A stretch of 64,000 nucleotides of DNA from Nocardia sp. alder85J (GTDB taxonomy: Bacteria > Actinomycetota > Actinomycetes > Mycobacteriales > Mycobacteriaceae): contig NZ_JAIUCZ020000001.1 in the NCBI RefSeq assembly GCF_020176955.2, positions 992,001 to 1,056,000 of the forward strand, read 5' to 3'. Below the pieces are notes generated by a model that did not search any database, had not been told where the DNA came from, and was given only the letters and a program-made list of their open reading frames with translations. The first letter of the stretch is position 1. Every line of letters starts with the position of its first letter. Both the position numbers and the translations under genes were made by a program. Shown here one piece after another: positions 54,760 to 63,501 of the stretch.

Positions 54760-54932
54760 CGCGTGGATCTCCTTGCGGGCCAGGGGAAAATCCGGTGCGG
54801 ATCGCCCGGGAATTCAGCCTACGCCGGTTGCCGGTGGGCCGGGGCCGACGACCGGTGGCGATTGCTGAACAATAGCTCTATGGTGGGTGAAACGAGCTGG
54901 TCATACGGCTGTGGACATGGGAGGCTTAACCG

Positions 54933-56471
54933 GTGACCCCTCCTCCGGATAACCAGACGGCGCAGTCGGACCCGGCGTCCGACAAGCTGGACGCCGCGGT
55001 GCTGAAAGTGGCCGGCGTGGTCGTGCTCGGCGCGATCATGTCGATCCTCGACGTCACCGTGGTGAACGTAGCGCTTCCCACCTTCCAGCATCAATTCAAC
55101 GCCAGCTACGCGATCGTCGCCTGGACGATGACCGGCTACACGCTGGCACTGGCCACGGTCATCCCGCTCACGGGGTGGGCGGCCGACCGCTTCGGTACCA
55201 AACGGCTGTACATGGCGGCGCTGGTGTTCTTCGTGGCCGGGTCGCTGCTGTGCAGTACCGCGGCCAATATCGGCATGCTGATCAGTTTCCGCGTCCTGCA
55301 GGGCCTCGGCGGCGGCATGCTGATGCCGCTGAGCATGACGATCATGACCCACGCGGCGGGGCCGCAGCGGATGGGCCGGGTGATGGCGGTGCTCGGCGTG
55401 CCGATGCTGCTGGGCCCGATCGGCGGCCCGATCCTCGGTGGCCTGCTGATCGACAACTTCAGCTGGCACTGGATCTTCCTGATCAACCTGCCGATCGGCG
55501 TCGTCGCGCTGGTTTCGGCGTTCCTGGTGCTCAAGCCGGACAACCCGCAGCCGTCGGAGTCCTTCGACTTCCTGGGCATGCTGCTGGCGTCGCCGGGCCT
55601 GGCGTTGTTCCTGTTCGGTGTCTCCTCGATCCCGGAGAAGCAGACCGTGCTGGCCGCGCGGGTGCTGATTCCGGCGGTGATCGGCGTGGTGCTGATGGTG
55701 GCGTTCGTCTTCCATGCCATGCGCACCGAACATCCGCTGATCGATCTGCGGTTGTTCCGCAACAAGAGCCTGCGTGCGGCATCGGTGACGATGCTGCTGT
55801 TCGCGATCGCGTTCTTCGGCGGCATGTTGCTGCTGCCGAGCTACCTGCAGCAGGTGCGTGGTGAGTCGCCGCTGCACGCGGGCCTGCTGGTGGCCCCGCA
55901 GGGTCTCGGGGCGATGCTGACCGTGCCGATCGGCGGCCGGTTGGTCGACAAGATCGGTCCCGGCCGGATCGTGCTGACCGGCCTGGCGGTGATCACGATC
56001 GCGATGACGTTCTTCACCACGCTGCACTCGGATACCCCGTTCTGGCAGATCTGCGTGGTGCTGTTCATCGTCGGTATGGGCATGGGCTGGACCATGATGC
56101 CGACGATGACCGCGGCGATCCAGACGCTGACCCATCAGCAGGTGGCGCGCGGGTCGACGCTGATGAACATCGTGAACCAGACCGCCGGCTCGATCGGCAC
56201 CGCGACCATGTCGATGGTGCTGACGACGTTGCTGAAGAACGAGGAGTTCGCGCGACCGGCGATCGCCTCCTGGTTCGATCCGTCGATCAAGATGCATCTG
56301 CCACCGGGCAAGCTGGCCGAGGGCTTCGAACAGGCCGCCCGGGCGTTCGGGCACACCTACATCGTCGCGGTGGTGCTGATAGCGCTCACCCTGATTCCGG
56401 CGTTCTTCCTGCCGCGCAAGAAGATCGCGCCGGCGGATGTCACCGACGCGCCGGTCATGATGGGGCACTGA
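54933..56471 (+). CDS. MFS drug-resistance transporter, DHA2 (EmrB/QacA) family
   Basis: 512 residues with about 14 helices. DHA2 marks are LDVTVVNVALPTF in helix 1, WTMTGYTLALATVIPL, DRFGTKRLY in loop 2-3, and the helix-5 motif C region GVPMLLGPIGGPILGGLL. It is a proton antiporter for drugs or lipophilic compounds; the substrate is unknown. The GTG at 54933 has GGGAGG upstream. It converges on another DHA2 gene with strong hairpins between them. Confidence 0.9.
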   Translation: MTPPPDNQTAQSDPASDKLDAAVLKVAGVVVLGAIMSILDVTVVNVALPTFQHQFNASYAIVAWTMTGYTLALATVIPLTGWAADRFGTKRLYMAALVFFVAGSLLCSTAANIGMLISFRVLQGLGGGMLMPLSMTIMTHAAGPQRMGRVMAVLGVPMLLGPIGGPILGGLLIDNFSWHWIFLINLPIGVVALVSAFLVLKPDNPQPSESFDFLGMLLASPGLALFLFGVSSIPEKQTVLAARVLIPAVIGVVLMVAFVFHAMRTEHPLIDLRLFRNKSLRAASVTMLLFAIAFFGGMLLLPSYLQQVRGESPLHAGLLVAPQGLGAMLTVPIGGRLVDKIGPGRIVLTGLAVITIAMTFFTTLHSDTPFWQICVVLFIVGMGMGWTMMPTMTAAIQTLTHQQVARGSTLMNIVNQTAGSIGTATMSMVLTTLLKNEEFARPAIASWFDPSIKMHLPPGKLAEGFEQAARAFGHTYIVAVVLIALTLIPAFFLPRKKIAPADVTDAPVMMGH

Positions 56472-56488
56472 CCTTCTCGACCTTCGAT

Positions 56489-56509
56489 CGCGGGGTGGTG
56501 CACCCCGCG
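56489..56509. terminator. Terminator hairpin, 9-base perfect stem
   Basis: CGCGGGGTG-GTG-CACCCCGCG, 18 bases after the stop of the plus-strand MFS gene. A perfect GC-rich stem without a T-run, typical for an actinobacterial intrinsic terminator. Confidence 0.65.
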
Positions 56510-56530
56510 GCGGGGCACACGGCAGGATCG

Positions 56531-56574
56531 GACGCCGCCCGGGCCACGGTGTCCACCGTGACCCGGGCGGCGTC
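56531..56574. terminator. Terminator hairpin, 21-base stem, bidirectional
   Basis: Arms 56531-56551 and 56554-56574 pair at 20 of 21 positions with a 2-base loop. It lies between two convergent MFS genes, 8 bases from the stop of the minus-strand gene, and should stop both transcripts. Confidence 0.8.
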
Positions 56575-56582
56575 CGCGTGTT

Positions 56583-58091
56583 TCAGGCCGCCGGCGCCGG
56601 TTGCTGTTGCGCGGGGCGGCGGGTGCGCAGCAGTACCAGGCCCAGCGCCGCGGCGGCGAGGCTGAATCCGGCGCTGATCCAGGCTCCGGCCGACATGGCG
56701 GCGGTGAAGGCGGCGCGCGCGGGCGCCGCGTAGCCGAACTGGAAGGCCGCGCCGAGGGAGTCGCGGGCGGCGGCGGGGATGTCGGCGGGCATGTGCGCGG
56801 TGAACACCCCGGCCAGCACGCTGCCCAGGACCGCGATGCTGATCGCCATCCCGACCTGCTGGAGGGTGTCGTTCATCGCCGAGCCGACCCCGGCGTGCTC
56901 GACCGGGATGGCGCTCATGATCGCCGAGTACGCCGCGGGACCGGCCAGGCCGCCGCCGACGCCCATGATCAGCATGCTCGCCAGCACCCATGGATAGTTG
57001 TCGGCCTGGGCCAGCACCGCGAACGCCGCGCTCATCACCAGCAGTCCGGACACGATGAGCGTCTTGTTGCTCAGGGACCGGCCGAGGGTGGCGCCCAGCC
57101 CGTTGCACAGCGCGGCCGACGTCGCGTACGGCAGCAGGGCCAGGCCCGCCTTCATCGGGCCGTAGCCGAGCACGAATTGCAGGTACTGGGTGAGCATCAG
57201 CAGGACCGCGCCCATGCCGAACACCATCAGCAGCAGCGTCAGGCAGGTGCCGGTGAAGTCGCGGCTGCGGAAGACCGCCAGCGGCAGCATCGGATGAGCC
57301 GCCCGGTACTCCCGGTAGGCGAACCCCGCGCCGGCCGCGACCGCCAGCGCGATCATCGGAATGTTCCAGTGCCGCTGGATGATCACGTACACCGTGGCCG
57401 TCAGCGTCACGATCGACAGCAGGACCCCGGGCACGTCGACCGGCCGCTGCTCGCCGTGGGTCTCGGGCATCAGCGCGATCGCGGCGAGGATGGCCAGCAG
57501 GGCCACCGGGATGTTGAGCAGGAACACCGAGCCCCACCAGAAGTGTTGCAGCAGTAGGCCGCCCAGGGTGGGGCCGAGGACGACGCCGACCATCGCGACC
57601 GTCGACCACGCGGCCATCGCCTGCCGCCGTTCGGAGTCGTCGAAGGTGGTCATCAGGATCGACAGCGTCGAGGGCATCAGCAGGGAGCCGCCGATGCCCA
57701 TCAGGGCGCGGGCGCCGACGACCTGCCAGGGCGCGTCGGCGAGGACCGCGGCCAGCGAGGCCACGCCGAACAGGGCCAGGCCGAGGATCAGCGCGCGGCG
57801 GCGGCCGAACCGGTCCGACAGGCTGCCCGCGGTCAGCAACAGCCCGGCGAAGACGAGGACGTAGGCGTCGAGGATCCACTGCACGTCCTGCGGGGTGGCG
57901 TGTAGTTCACGGATCAGCGACGGGATGGCGAGGTTGAGGACGGTGCCGTCGATCATCAGCACCAGCAGTGACAGGCACAGGACCACCAGGATCCACCAGC
58001 GGCGCGGGTCGCGGACCGCCTCTGCGCCGGGCTCTCGTACAGCGTTCGATTCCACTCGCACACCGTACGATGAATTCGAACGCTGTGCCAT
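56583..58091 (-). CDS. MFS drug-resistance transporter, DHA2 family
   Basis: 502 residues, about 14 helices: MIDGTVLNLAIPSL in helix 1, DAYVLVFAGLLLTAGSLSDRFGRRRAL, and the motif C region VGVVLGPTLGGLLL. ATG at 58091 (MAQRSNSSYG) leaves 19 bases to the divergent TetR start at 58111. This close divergent pairing strongly suggests the pump is repressed by that TetR and induced by its ligand. The substrate is unknown. It is unrelated to the NRPS cluster by distance. Confidence 0.9.
   Translation of the reverse strand: MAQRSNSSYGVRVESNAVREPGAEAVRDPRRWWILVVLCLSLLVLMIDGTVLNLAIPSLIRELHATPQDVQWILDAYVLVFAGLLLTAGSLSDRFGRRRALILGLALFGVASLAAVLADAPWQVVGARALMGIGGSLLMPSTLSILMTTFDDSERRQAMAAWSTVAMVGVVLGPTLGGLLLQHFWWGSVFLLNIPVALLAILAAIALMPETHGEQRPVDVPGVLLSIVTLTATVYVIIQRHWNIPMIALAVAAGAGFAYREYRAAHPMLPLAVFRSRDFTGTCLTLLLMVFGMGAVLLMLTQYLQFVLGYGPMKAGLALLPYATSAALCNGLGATLGRSLSNKTLIVSGLLVMSAAFAVLAQADNYPWVLASMLIMGVGGGLAGPAAYSAIMSAIPVEHAGVGSAMNDTLQQVGMAISIAVLGSVLAGVFTAHMPADIPAAARDSLGAAFQFGYAAPARAAFTAAMSAGAWISAGFSLAAAALGLVLLRTRRPAQQQPAPAA
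58041..58084. promoter_or_regulatory. Inverted repeat at the start of the MFS gene, possible TetR operator
   Basis: AGCGTTCGA (58041-58049) and TCGAACGCT (58076-58084) form a perfect 9-base inverted repeat with a 26-base spacer. It covers the first codons of the MFS gene, next to the 19-base gap shared with tetR. The wide spacer is unusual for one TetR dimer. Confidence 0.35.
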
Positions 58092-58110
58092 TGAATTACA
58101 GTGACTCGAT

Positions 58111-58842
58111 GTGACCAGGCCGTTTTCCTCCGTGTGGAGCCGCGAACCACGCCGGCCCAAAAACGCCGGGCTGCGCCGCGAGCAGATCGTCACCGCCGCG
58201 ATCGCGCTGCTCGACGCCGAGGGCCTGGACGCGCTGAGCATGCGCAAACTCGGCAGCAAACTCGGCGCCGGCGCCACCAGCCTGTACTGGCACGTCGCGA
58301 ACAAGGACGACCTGCTGGAACTGGCCCTCGACGAGATCTGGGCGCTGGTCGAGGTCCCCGAACCCGACATCGCGAGCTGGCGGGCGGCGGCGACCACCTT
58401 CGCCTACAGCATGCGCGCCACCGTGCTGCAACACCCGTGGGTGGCTACCGTGGCCGGGCAGTTCCCCAGCGTCGGCCCGCACGCGTTCGCCCTGCTGGAA
58501 CGGCTGCGCAAGACGTTCGTGCAGGCCGGATTCACCGGCACCGACATCTACCTCGCCGCCGGCACCCTCATGAGTTTCGTGCTGGGCCAGGTCGGCCCGG
58601 AGATCAGCGCGCGCAAGATGGCCGACGCGGGCACGGACTGGACCGTCGACAACGTCGTCGCCTCCGCGGACCAGCTCGCCGCCGACTACCCGGAACTGCT
58701 CGCCGACTACCGGGCCGTCCAGTACGCCGACCGCGACACCGGCTACGCGGTCGCCTTCGACTTCGGGCTGCTGTGCATCCTCGACGGCCTCGCCGCGCGG
58801 GTGCCGAACCCCGTGCGGCTGCCCGGCGAGCCCGCCACGTAG
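58111..58842 (+). CDS. TetR-family regulator of divergent MFS pump
   Basis: 243 residues. HTH: REQIVTAAIALLDAEGLDALSMRKLGSKLG (in parts), GATSLYWHVANKDDLLELAL. LYWHVANKDDLL is characteristic of the TetR/TetR_C subfamily that represses adjacent efflux pumps. The C-terminal 150 residues form the ligand domain. GTG at 58111 is the only start that keeps the N-terminal arm within the short intergenic gap. Confidence 0.92.
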   Translation: MTRPFSSVWSREPRRPKNAGLRREQIVTAAIALLDAEGLDALSMRKLGSKLGAGATSLYWHVANKDDLLELALDEIWALVEVPEPDIASWRAAATTFAYSMRATVLQHPWVATVAGQFPSVGPHAFALLERLRKTFVQAGFTGTDIYLAAGTLMSFVLGQVGPEISARKMADAGTDWTVDNVVASADQLAADYPELLADYRAVQYADRDTGYAVAFDFGLLCILDGLAARVPNPVRLPGEPAT

Positions 58843-59010
58843 CGTCCCGGTTACCTCGTGTGGCCGGGCCGTAAACAACGGCAGTGAATCCGTACGGCTC
58901 GATTGACGGCATGCCGGGGCGGGGGTGACGCTGGAACGGTCGGCCGCCGCAGTCCCGGGCGAGACCGGATGCCCGGAGGCGTGACCGGCATCTGATGAAG
59001 GAGTACTGCC

Positions 59011-59319
59011 ATGGCCGTCGTCACCATTCCGCGGCCGGGCACCTGGGCGCACCCGGGTGCACTGCGAGAGCGGCTCGACCGCGCCGGCGTCCGCTCGGCG
59101 ATCGCCACCGCACTGATCCTCACCGTGGCCGGGCTCGCCGGCGCCGTCGCCACCTCCGGATCCCCGTCCGCACCCCCGGCCCAGGCCCCCGCCGTGCAGC
59201 GGACAGCCGGACCCAGTGACGGCCTGGTCGACTGCGACCGGCTCACCGCCGCCGATCACGACGACTGCGTGGCGCTGACCACCGGCGACCTGCTCACCGG
59301 CGGCGACATGTGGCCGTGA
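59011..59319 (+). CDS. Small hypothetical protein with one hydrophobic segment
   Basis: 102 residues. IATALILTVAGLAGAVATSG at about 31-50 could be a signal anchor. The remaining 50 residues are polar, Pro/Ala-rich and contain two Cys (DCDRL, DDCVAL) that could form a disulfide outside the membrane. ATG has AAGGAG at good spacing, so it is probably expressed. No family recognised. It converges on the SEDS gene. Confidence 0.6.
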   Translation: MAVVTIPRPGTWAHPGALRERLDRAGVRSAIATALILTVAGLAGAVATSGSPSAPPAQAPAVQRTAGPSDGLVDCDRLTAADHDDCVALTTGDLLTGGDMWP

Positions 59320-59327
59320 GCGCGTGG

Positions 59328-60785
59328 TCAGTTCCGGCGCGAGGACTGCTTGATGTGCTCGGTCATCGCCTCCGCGATCGGCGGCGGGGGCGGTGACGCC
59401 GGGGCGGCGACCGTGCGGGCATCGTGGGAGATCCGCATCAGCAACGCGATGATGATGTAGTTCGCCAGCAGCGACGACCCGCCGTAGGACATGAACGGGG
59501 TGGTGAGACCGGTCAGCGGGATCAGCTTCGTCACGCCGCCGACCACCACGAACAACTGCCAGCCCAGCGAGAACGCCAGCCCGCCGCCGAGCAGTTTGCC
59601 GAACGCGTCCCGGGTCGCCAGCGCCGCGGTGAAACCGCGGAAGGTGATCATCGCGAACAGCAGGATGATCGCCGTCAGCCCGACCAGGCCCAGCTCCTCG
59701 CCGATGGTGGAGACGATGAAGTCGGTCTTCGCGAACGGGACCTCCTGCGGGCGGCCGCCGCCGAGCCCCGCACCCAGCAGCCCGCCGGTGCCCAGCCCGA
59801 ACAACGCCTGCGCGATCTGATACCCGTTGGTGTAGTAGGTGGCGAACGGGTCCTCCCACACCTGCACCCGCACCCGCACGTGCGCGAACTGGTGATAGGC
59901 GATCACCGCGCCGACGGCGAACATCGCGATCCCGATCAGCAGCCACGACGCCCGCCCGGTGGCGATGTACACCATGGCCAGCACGGTGCCGAACACCAGC
60001 AGCGAGAACCCCAGGTTCTTCTCGTACACCAGCACCAGCACCGACACCAGCGTCACCAGCAGCAGCGGACCCAGATCGCGCAGCCGCGGCACCGTGAAGC
60101 CCAGCATCCGCCGACCGGCGCTGGTGAACAACTCCCGATTGCTCACCAGGAAGGACGCGGTGAAGATCAGCAGCAGCACCTTCGCGAACTCACCCGGCTG
60201 AATCGAGAAGCCGTGGAACATGATCCAGCTCTTGCCGCCGTTGACCTCACTGAATCGCGACGGCAGCGCCGCGGGGATCAGCAGCAGCACCAGACCCGCC
60301 AGCCCGCAGGTGTACGCGTATTTCGCCGGCTGCCCGTGATTGCGCACCACCGCCAGCAGCAGCGCGAACAGCGCGATGCCCGCCGCGGTCCACACCAGCT
60401 GATGGGCCGCGTCCGAGGAGGGCACCGGCTTGCCCATCGCCGTCGCCGTGGCGGCCTCCGCCCGGTCCAGCCGATCGATGAGGACCAGGCCCAGGCCGTT
60501 GAGCAGCACCACACACGGCAGGATCACCGGATCGGCCTTCGGCGCCAGCACCCGCACCGCCAGATGCGCCAGCAGCACCAGCCCGGCGAACACCGCCAGC
60601 GCCCACCGCAGCGATCCGGCGCCCCCGGTGGACGACGACATCCCCAGCCCGGCCAGCACCACCAGCGCCACCGCCGCCACGCACAGCACCAATTCACTGC
60701 GCCGGGGCCGTGGCCTGCCTATCGGACCGGAGATGGGCCCGATCGGCCCCGATGACGAACTGTCCCGAAACGCGCTCACGCCCAT
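59328..60785 (-). CDS. SEDS-family peptidoglycan polymerase, FtsW/RodA type
   Basis: 485 residues, about 10-12 helices. Signatures: GGKSWIMFHGFSIQPGEFAKV (in parts), the catalytic-loop region PFAKTDFIVSTIGEELG with the essential Asp, and LTGLTTPFMSYGGSSLLANY near the C-terminus. SEDS proteins polymerise lipid II glycan strands with a class B PBP. Sequence alone does not tell RodA from FtsW; the extended N-terminal helices resemble actinobacterial RodA. No PBP gene lies next to it in the window. Confidence 0.92.
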   Translation of the reverse strand: MGVSAFRDSSSSGPIGPISGPIGRPRPRRSELVLCVAAVALVVLAGLGMSSSTGGAGSLRWALAVFAGLVLLAHLAVRVLAPKADPVILPCVVLLNGLGLVLIDRLDRAEAATATAMGKPVPSSDAAHQLVWTAAGIALFALLLAVVRNHGQPAKYAYTCGLAGLVLLLIPAALPSRFSEVNGGKSWIMFHGFSIQPGEFAKVLLLIFTASFLVSNRELFTSAGRRMLGFTVPRLRDLGPLLLVTLVSVLVLVYEKNLGFSLLVFGTVLAMVYIATGRASWLLIGIAMFAVGAVIAYHQFAHVRVRVQVWEDPFATYYTNGYQIAQALFGLGTGGLLGAGLGGGRPQEVPFAKTDFIVSTIGEELGLVGLTAIILLFAMITFRGFTAALATRDAFGKLLGGGLAFSLGWQLFVVVGGVTKLIPLTGLTTPFMSYGGSSLLANYIIIALLMRISHDARTVAAPASPPPPPIAEAMTEHIKQSSRRN

Positions 60786-60954
60786 CAGTATGCGTGCCCG
60801 ATATGAGTGTCATGCGCAGCCGACCCCCGGCTGCCCGCACGAACTGCAATGTTCGTGATCTCCACCCGAGGCGGGCGACGGGCACACCACCGGTATGACG
60901 GAAATGGCAGTGACTGCACGTGTGCGCCACGTGCCGATACGGGCCGGTGGCCGG

Positions 60955-61473
60955 TCATCCGCGCTCGAGGGCTCGAAGCAGCATGTCCCGGATCTCGGCC
61001 AGATTCTCCTCCACCGAACGGCTGCGGGCGTCGGTCTCCTGCACCTTCTGCTCGATGCGCTCGAGGCGCAGTTCCTGCCGATCCAGCCGCTCCCGGGTCT
61101 GCGCGCCGAGGATGTTGATCGCCGTCATCAGATGCTGGAAACGCTCGGCGGAGTGCGCGCCGGACCCGGCCGGCCGCGCCTCGATCTCGTGGAATCGTCT
61201 CCCGTGCCGATCCAGTCGCTCGGCGAGGCCGTCCACCCGTGCGCCGATGCTCGCGGTGGCGGCCACCAGGGTGTCGAGGGTCGCCTCGGCAGCGCCCGGC
61301 ACCCGAACGCTCGCCCCGGCGCTGCTACCGGCGCCGACGCTGCCGGTTTCGCTGCCGCGGGTGGCCGGTTCGGCGGTGGTGGACGCGAGTGCCGTGGTGG
61401 CCGCCACGTGACCGGCCGGCTCGGCCGCCGGCTCGGGTATTCGGGTCTCTGGCTCGGGGACGGTGGCCGACAT
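60955..61473 (-). CDS. Hypothetical coiled-coil protein
   Basis: 172 residues. The first 60 are Ala/Glu/Pro/Thr-rich and probably disordered. The remainder is a heptad-like coiled coil (LDTLVAATASIGARVDGLAERL, RERLDRQELRLERIEQKVQE, LAEIRDMLLRAL in parts). No enzyme motif. Function unknown. Its ATG lies 90 bases from the divergent antiporter start. Confidence 0.65.
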   Translation of the reverse strand: MSATVPEPETRIPEPAAEPAGHVAATTALASTTAEPATRGSETGSVGAGSSAGASVRVPGAAEATLDTLVAATASIGARVDGLAERLDRHGRRFHEIEARPAGSGAHSAERFQHLMTAINILGAQTRERLDRQELRLERIEQKVQETDARSRSVEENLAEIRDMLLRALERG

Positions 61474-61563
61474 GTCGCGATCCTATCCGTGACCGTCCCG
61501 TGGCCGCACCGTGATTCGGCGTGCCCGCGATGGGGGATGTGTGATCACCGAAGGTGGTCTGTG

Positions 61564-63483
61564 ATGGCGGCCGTGATTGTGCCCTCGGGCGCTGGCGCTG
61601 GCACGATACGTCAGGTGGAGATCGCAGTCGGGCTGGTGCTGCTGGTGGCGGTGGCGGTGGCGTTGGCCGCGCTGGCGCGACGGCTGGGGGTGGCCGAGCC
61701 GTTGTTGCTGACCGTCGCGGGGGTGGTGGCGTCGTACCTGCCGTTCGTGCCCCGCATCGACATCAACCCGGAGATCGTGATCCTGGGCCTGCTGCCGCCG
61801 CTGGTGTACACCGCCACCATCGGCACCTCGCTGGTGGAGTTCCGGCCCAAGAAGGTGTCGATCGCTCTGCTGTCGGTCGGGCTGGTGCTGTTCAGCACGT
61901 TCGCCGTCGCGCTGGTGGTGTGGAAGATGCTGGCCGTGCCGTTCGCGACCGCGGTGGCGATCGGGGCGGTGGTGTCGCCACCGGATTCGGTCGCCGCCAC
62001 CGCGATCGCCCGCCGCGTCGGCATGCCGCGGCGCATCGTGACCCTGCTCGAGGGCGAGGCCCTGTTCAACGACGCGACCGCCCTGGTCGCCCTGCGCACC
62101 GCGGTCGCCGCCTCCGCCGGGGCGTTCAGCATCTGGCAGGCCGGCGCGAACTTCCTGTGGGCCACCATCGGCGGCGCGCTGATCGGCGGCGTCGCGGCCG
62201 CGGTGCTGGCGGTGCTGCGGCTGCGCATCGTGGATCCGGTGCTGGACACCAGCGTGTCGCTGGTGGCCCCGTTCGCCGCCTACCTGCCCGCCGAAGCGGT
62301 GCACGCCTCCGGCGTCATCGCCGGCGTCGTGTGCGGGCTGATCCTCGGCCAGGGAGCGCCGGTGTGGCAGACCGCCGCCTCCCGGATCGCCGAGCGCACC
62401 AACTGGCGCACCATCCAGTTCATCCTGGAGAACGCGGTATTCCTGGTGATGGGCCTGCAGGTGCGGCACATCCTCGAAGACGCCTGGCACGGCGGACTGT
62501 CGCACCTCACCCTGGGGCTCACCTGCCTGGCGGTCCTGGCCACCGTCATCGTCGTGCGGCCGATCTGGTGCTTCCCCTCCACCTACTTCGCCTGGTTCGT
62601 CGAATCCCGCCCCCGCGGCAAACCCCGGCCCGCGTGGACCGCGCCCGCGGTGGTGTCGTGGGCGGGCATGCGCGGCGTGGTGACCCTCGCCGGCGCCCTG
62701 CTGCTGCCGTCGGACACCCCGCAGCTGGCCACGCTGAAACTGCTGGCGCTGGTCGTCGTCGGCGGCACCCTGCTGTTGCAGGGCATCTCGCTGCCGTGGC
62801 TGATCCGGCTGCTGCGGCTGCGCGGGCCCAGCCGCGCCGAGGACGCCCTGCAACAGGCGAACCTGTTGCAACAGGCCACCACCGCCGGACTGGCCGCGCT
62901 CGAGGCCGAGATCGTGCCGGAGACCCCGCCGGAAATCGTGACGGCGCTCAAGGACCGGGTCACCCGCCGGGCCAACACCGCCTGGGAACAACTGGGCCGC
63001 TCGGAATCGCTGCGCATCACCCCCAGCGGTGAATACCGGCGGCTACGACTGGCGATGCTGCGCGCCGAACGCGAAACCGTGCTGCAGGTACGCGATTCCG
63101 GCGCCGTCGACCACGAGGTGCTGGAATACGTGATGGCCCAGCTGGACATGGAGGAATCCATCGTCGACCGGGTCGTCGAGGCCGACGAGGTCGAGGTCCC
63201 CGACCTGCTGGCCGCACCGTTGGCCGTCGGTTGCGACCATCTGCGCGCGGCCGCGCAGGTCCGTGTCCCCGACACCCCCGACCTGTGCTCGGAATGCGTT
63301 GCCGCCGGGCTGGTCTGGGTCCATCTGCGGATGTGCCTGACCTGCGGCCACGTCGCCTGCTGTGATTCCTCGCCGGGCAACCACGCCACCGGGCACTTCC
63401 ACAGCACCGGCCACCCGGTGATGCGCAGCGTCGAACCGGGGGAGTCGTGGCGGTGGTGCTACATCGACGAGATCCTCGGCTGA
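61564..63483 (+). CDS. Na+/H+ antiporter (NhaP/CPA1) with C-terminal UBP-type zinc finger
   Basis: 639 residues. About 12 helices in the first 420, with the CPA1 core VVSPPDSVAATAIARR, LLEGEALFNDATALVALR (the FNDxT/A motif with the ion-binding Asp), and SWAGMRGVVTLAGAL. A helical cytosolic region follows (about 420-550). The last 80 residues are a ZnF-UBP domain: CDHL, CSECVAAG, CLTCGHVACCD, HATGHFHSTGHPV. It exchanges Na+ or K+ for H+. ATG at 61564 and GTG at 61561 are adjacent; a GTG at 61618 is possible. Confidence 0.9.
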   Translation: MAAVIVPSGAGAGTIRQVEIAVGLVLLVAVAVALAALARRLGVAEPLLLTVAGVVASYLPFVPRIDINPEIVILGLLPPLVYTATIGTSLVEFRPKKVSIALLSVGLVLFSTFAVALVVWKMLAVPFATAVAIGAVVSPPDSVAATAIARRVGMPRRIVTLLEGEALFNDATALVALRTAVAASAGAFSIWQAGANFLWATIGGALIGGVAAAVLAVLRLRIVDPVLDTSVSLVAPFAAYLPAEAVHASGVIAGVVCGLILGQGAPVWQTAASRIAERTNWRTIQFILENAVFLVMGLQVRHILEDAWHGGLSHLTLGLTCLAVLATVIVVRPIWCFPSTYFAWFVESRPRGKPRPAWTAPAVVSWAGMRGVVTLAGALLLPSDTPQLATLKLLALVVVGGTLLLQGISLPWLIRLLRLRGPSRAEDALQQANLLQQATTAGLAALEAEIVPETPPEIVTALKDRVTRRANTAWEQLGRSESLRITPSGEYRRLRLAMLRAERETVLQVRDSGAVDHEVLEYVMAQLDMEESIVDRVVEADEVEVPDLLAAPLAVGCDHLRAAAQVRVPDTPDLCSECVAAGLVWVHLRMCLTCGHVACCDSSPGNHATGHFHSTGHPVMRSVEPGESWRWCYIDEILG

Positions 63484-63501
63484 ACCACCGGCCGGTCGCC
63501 G

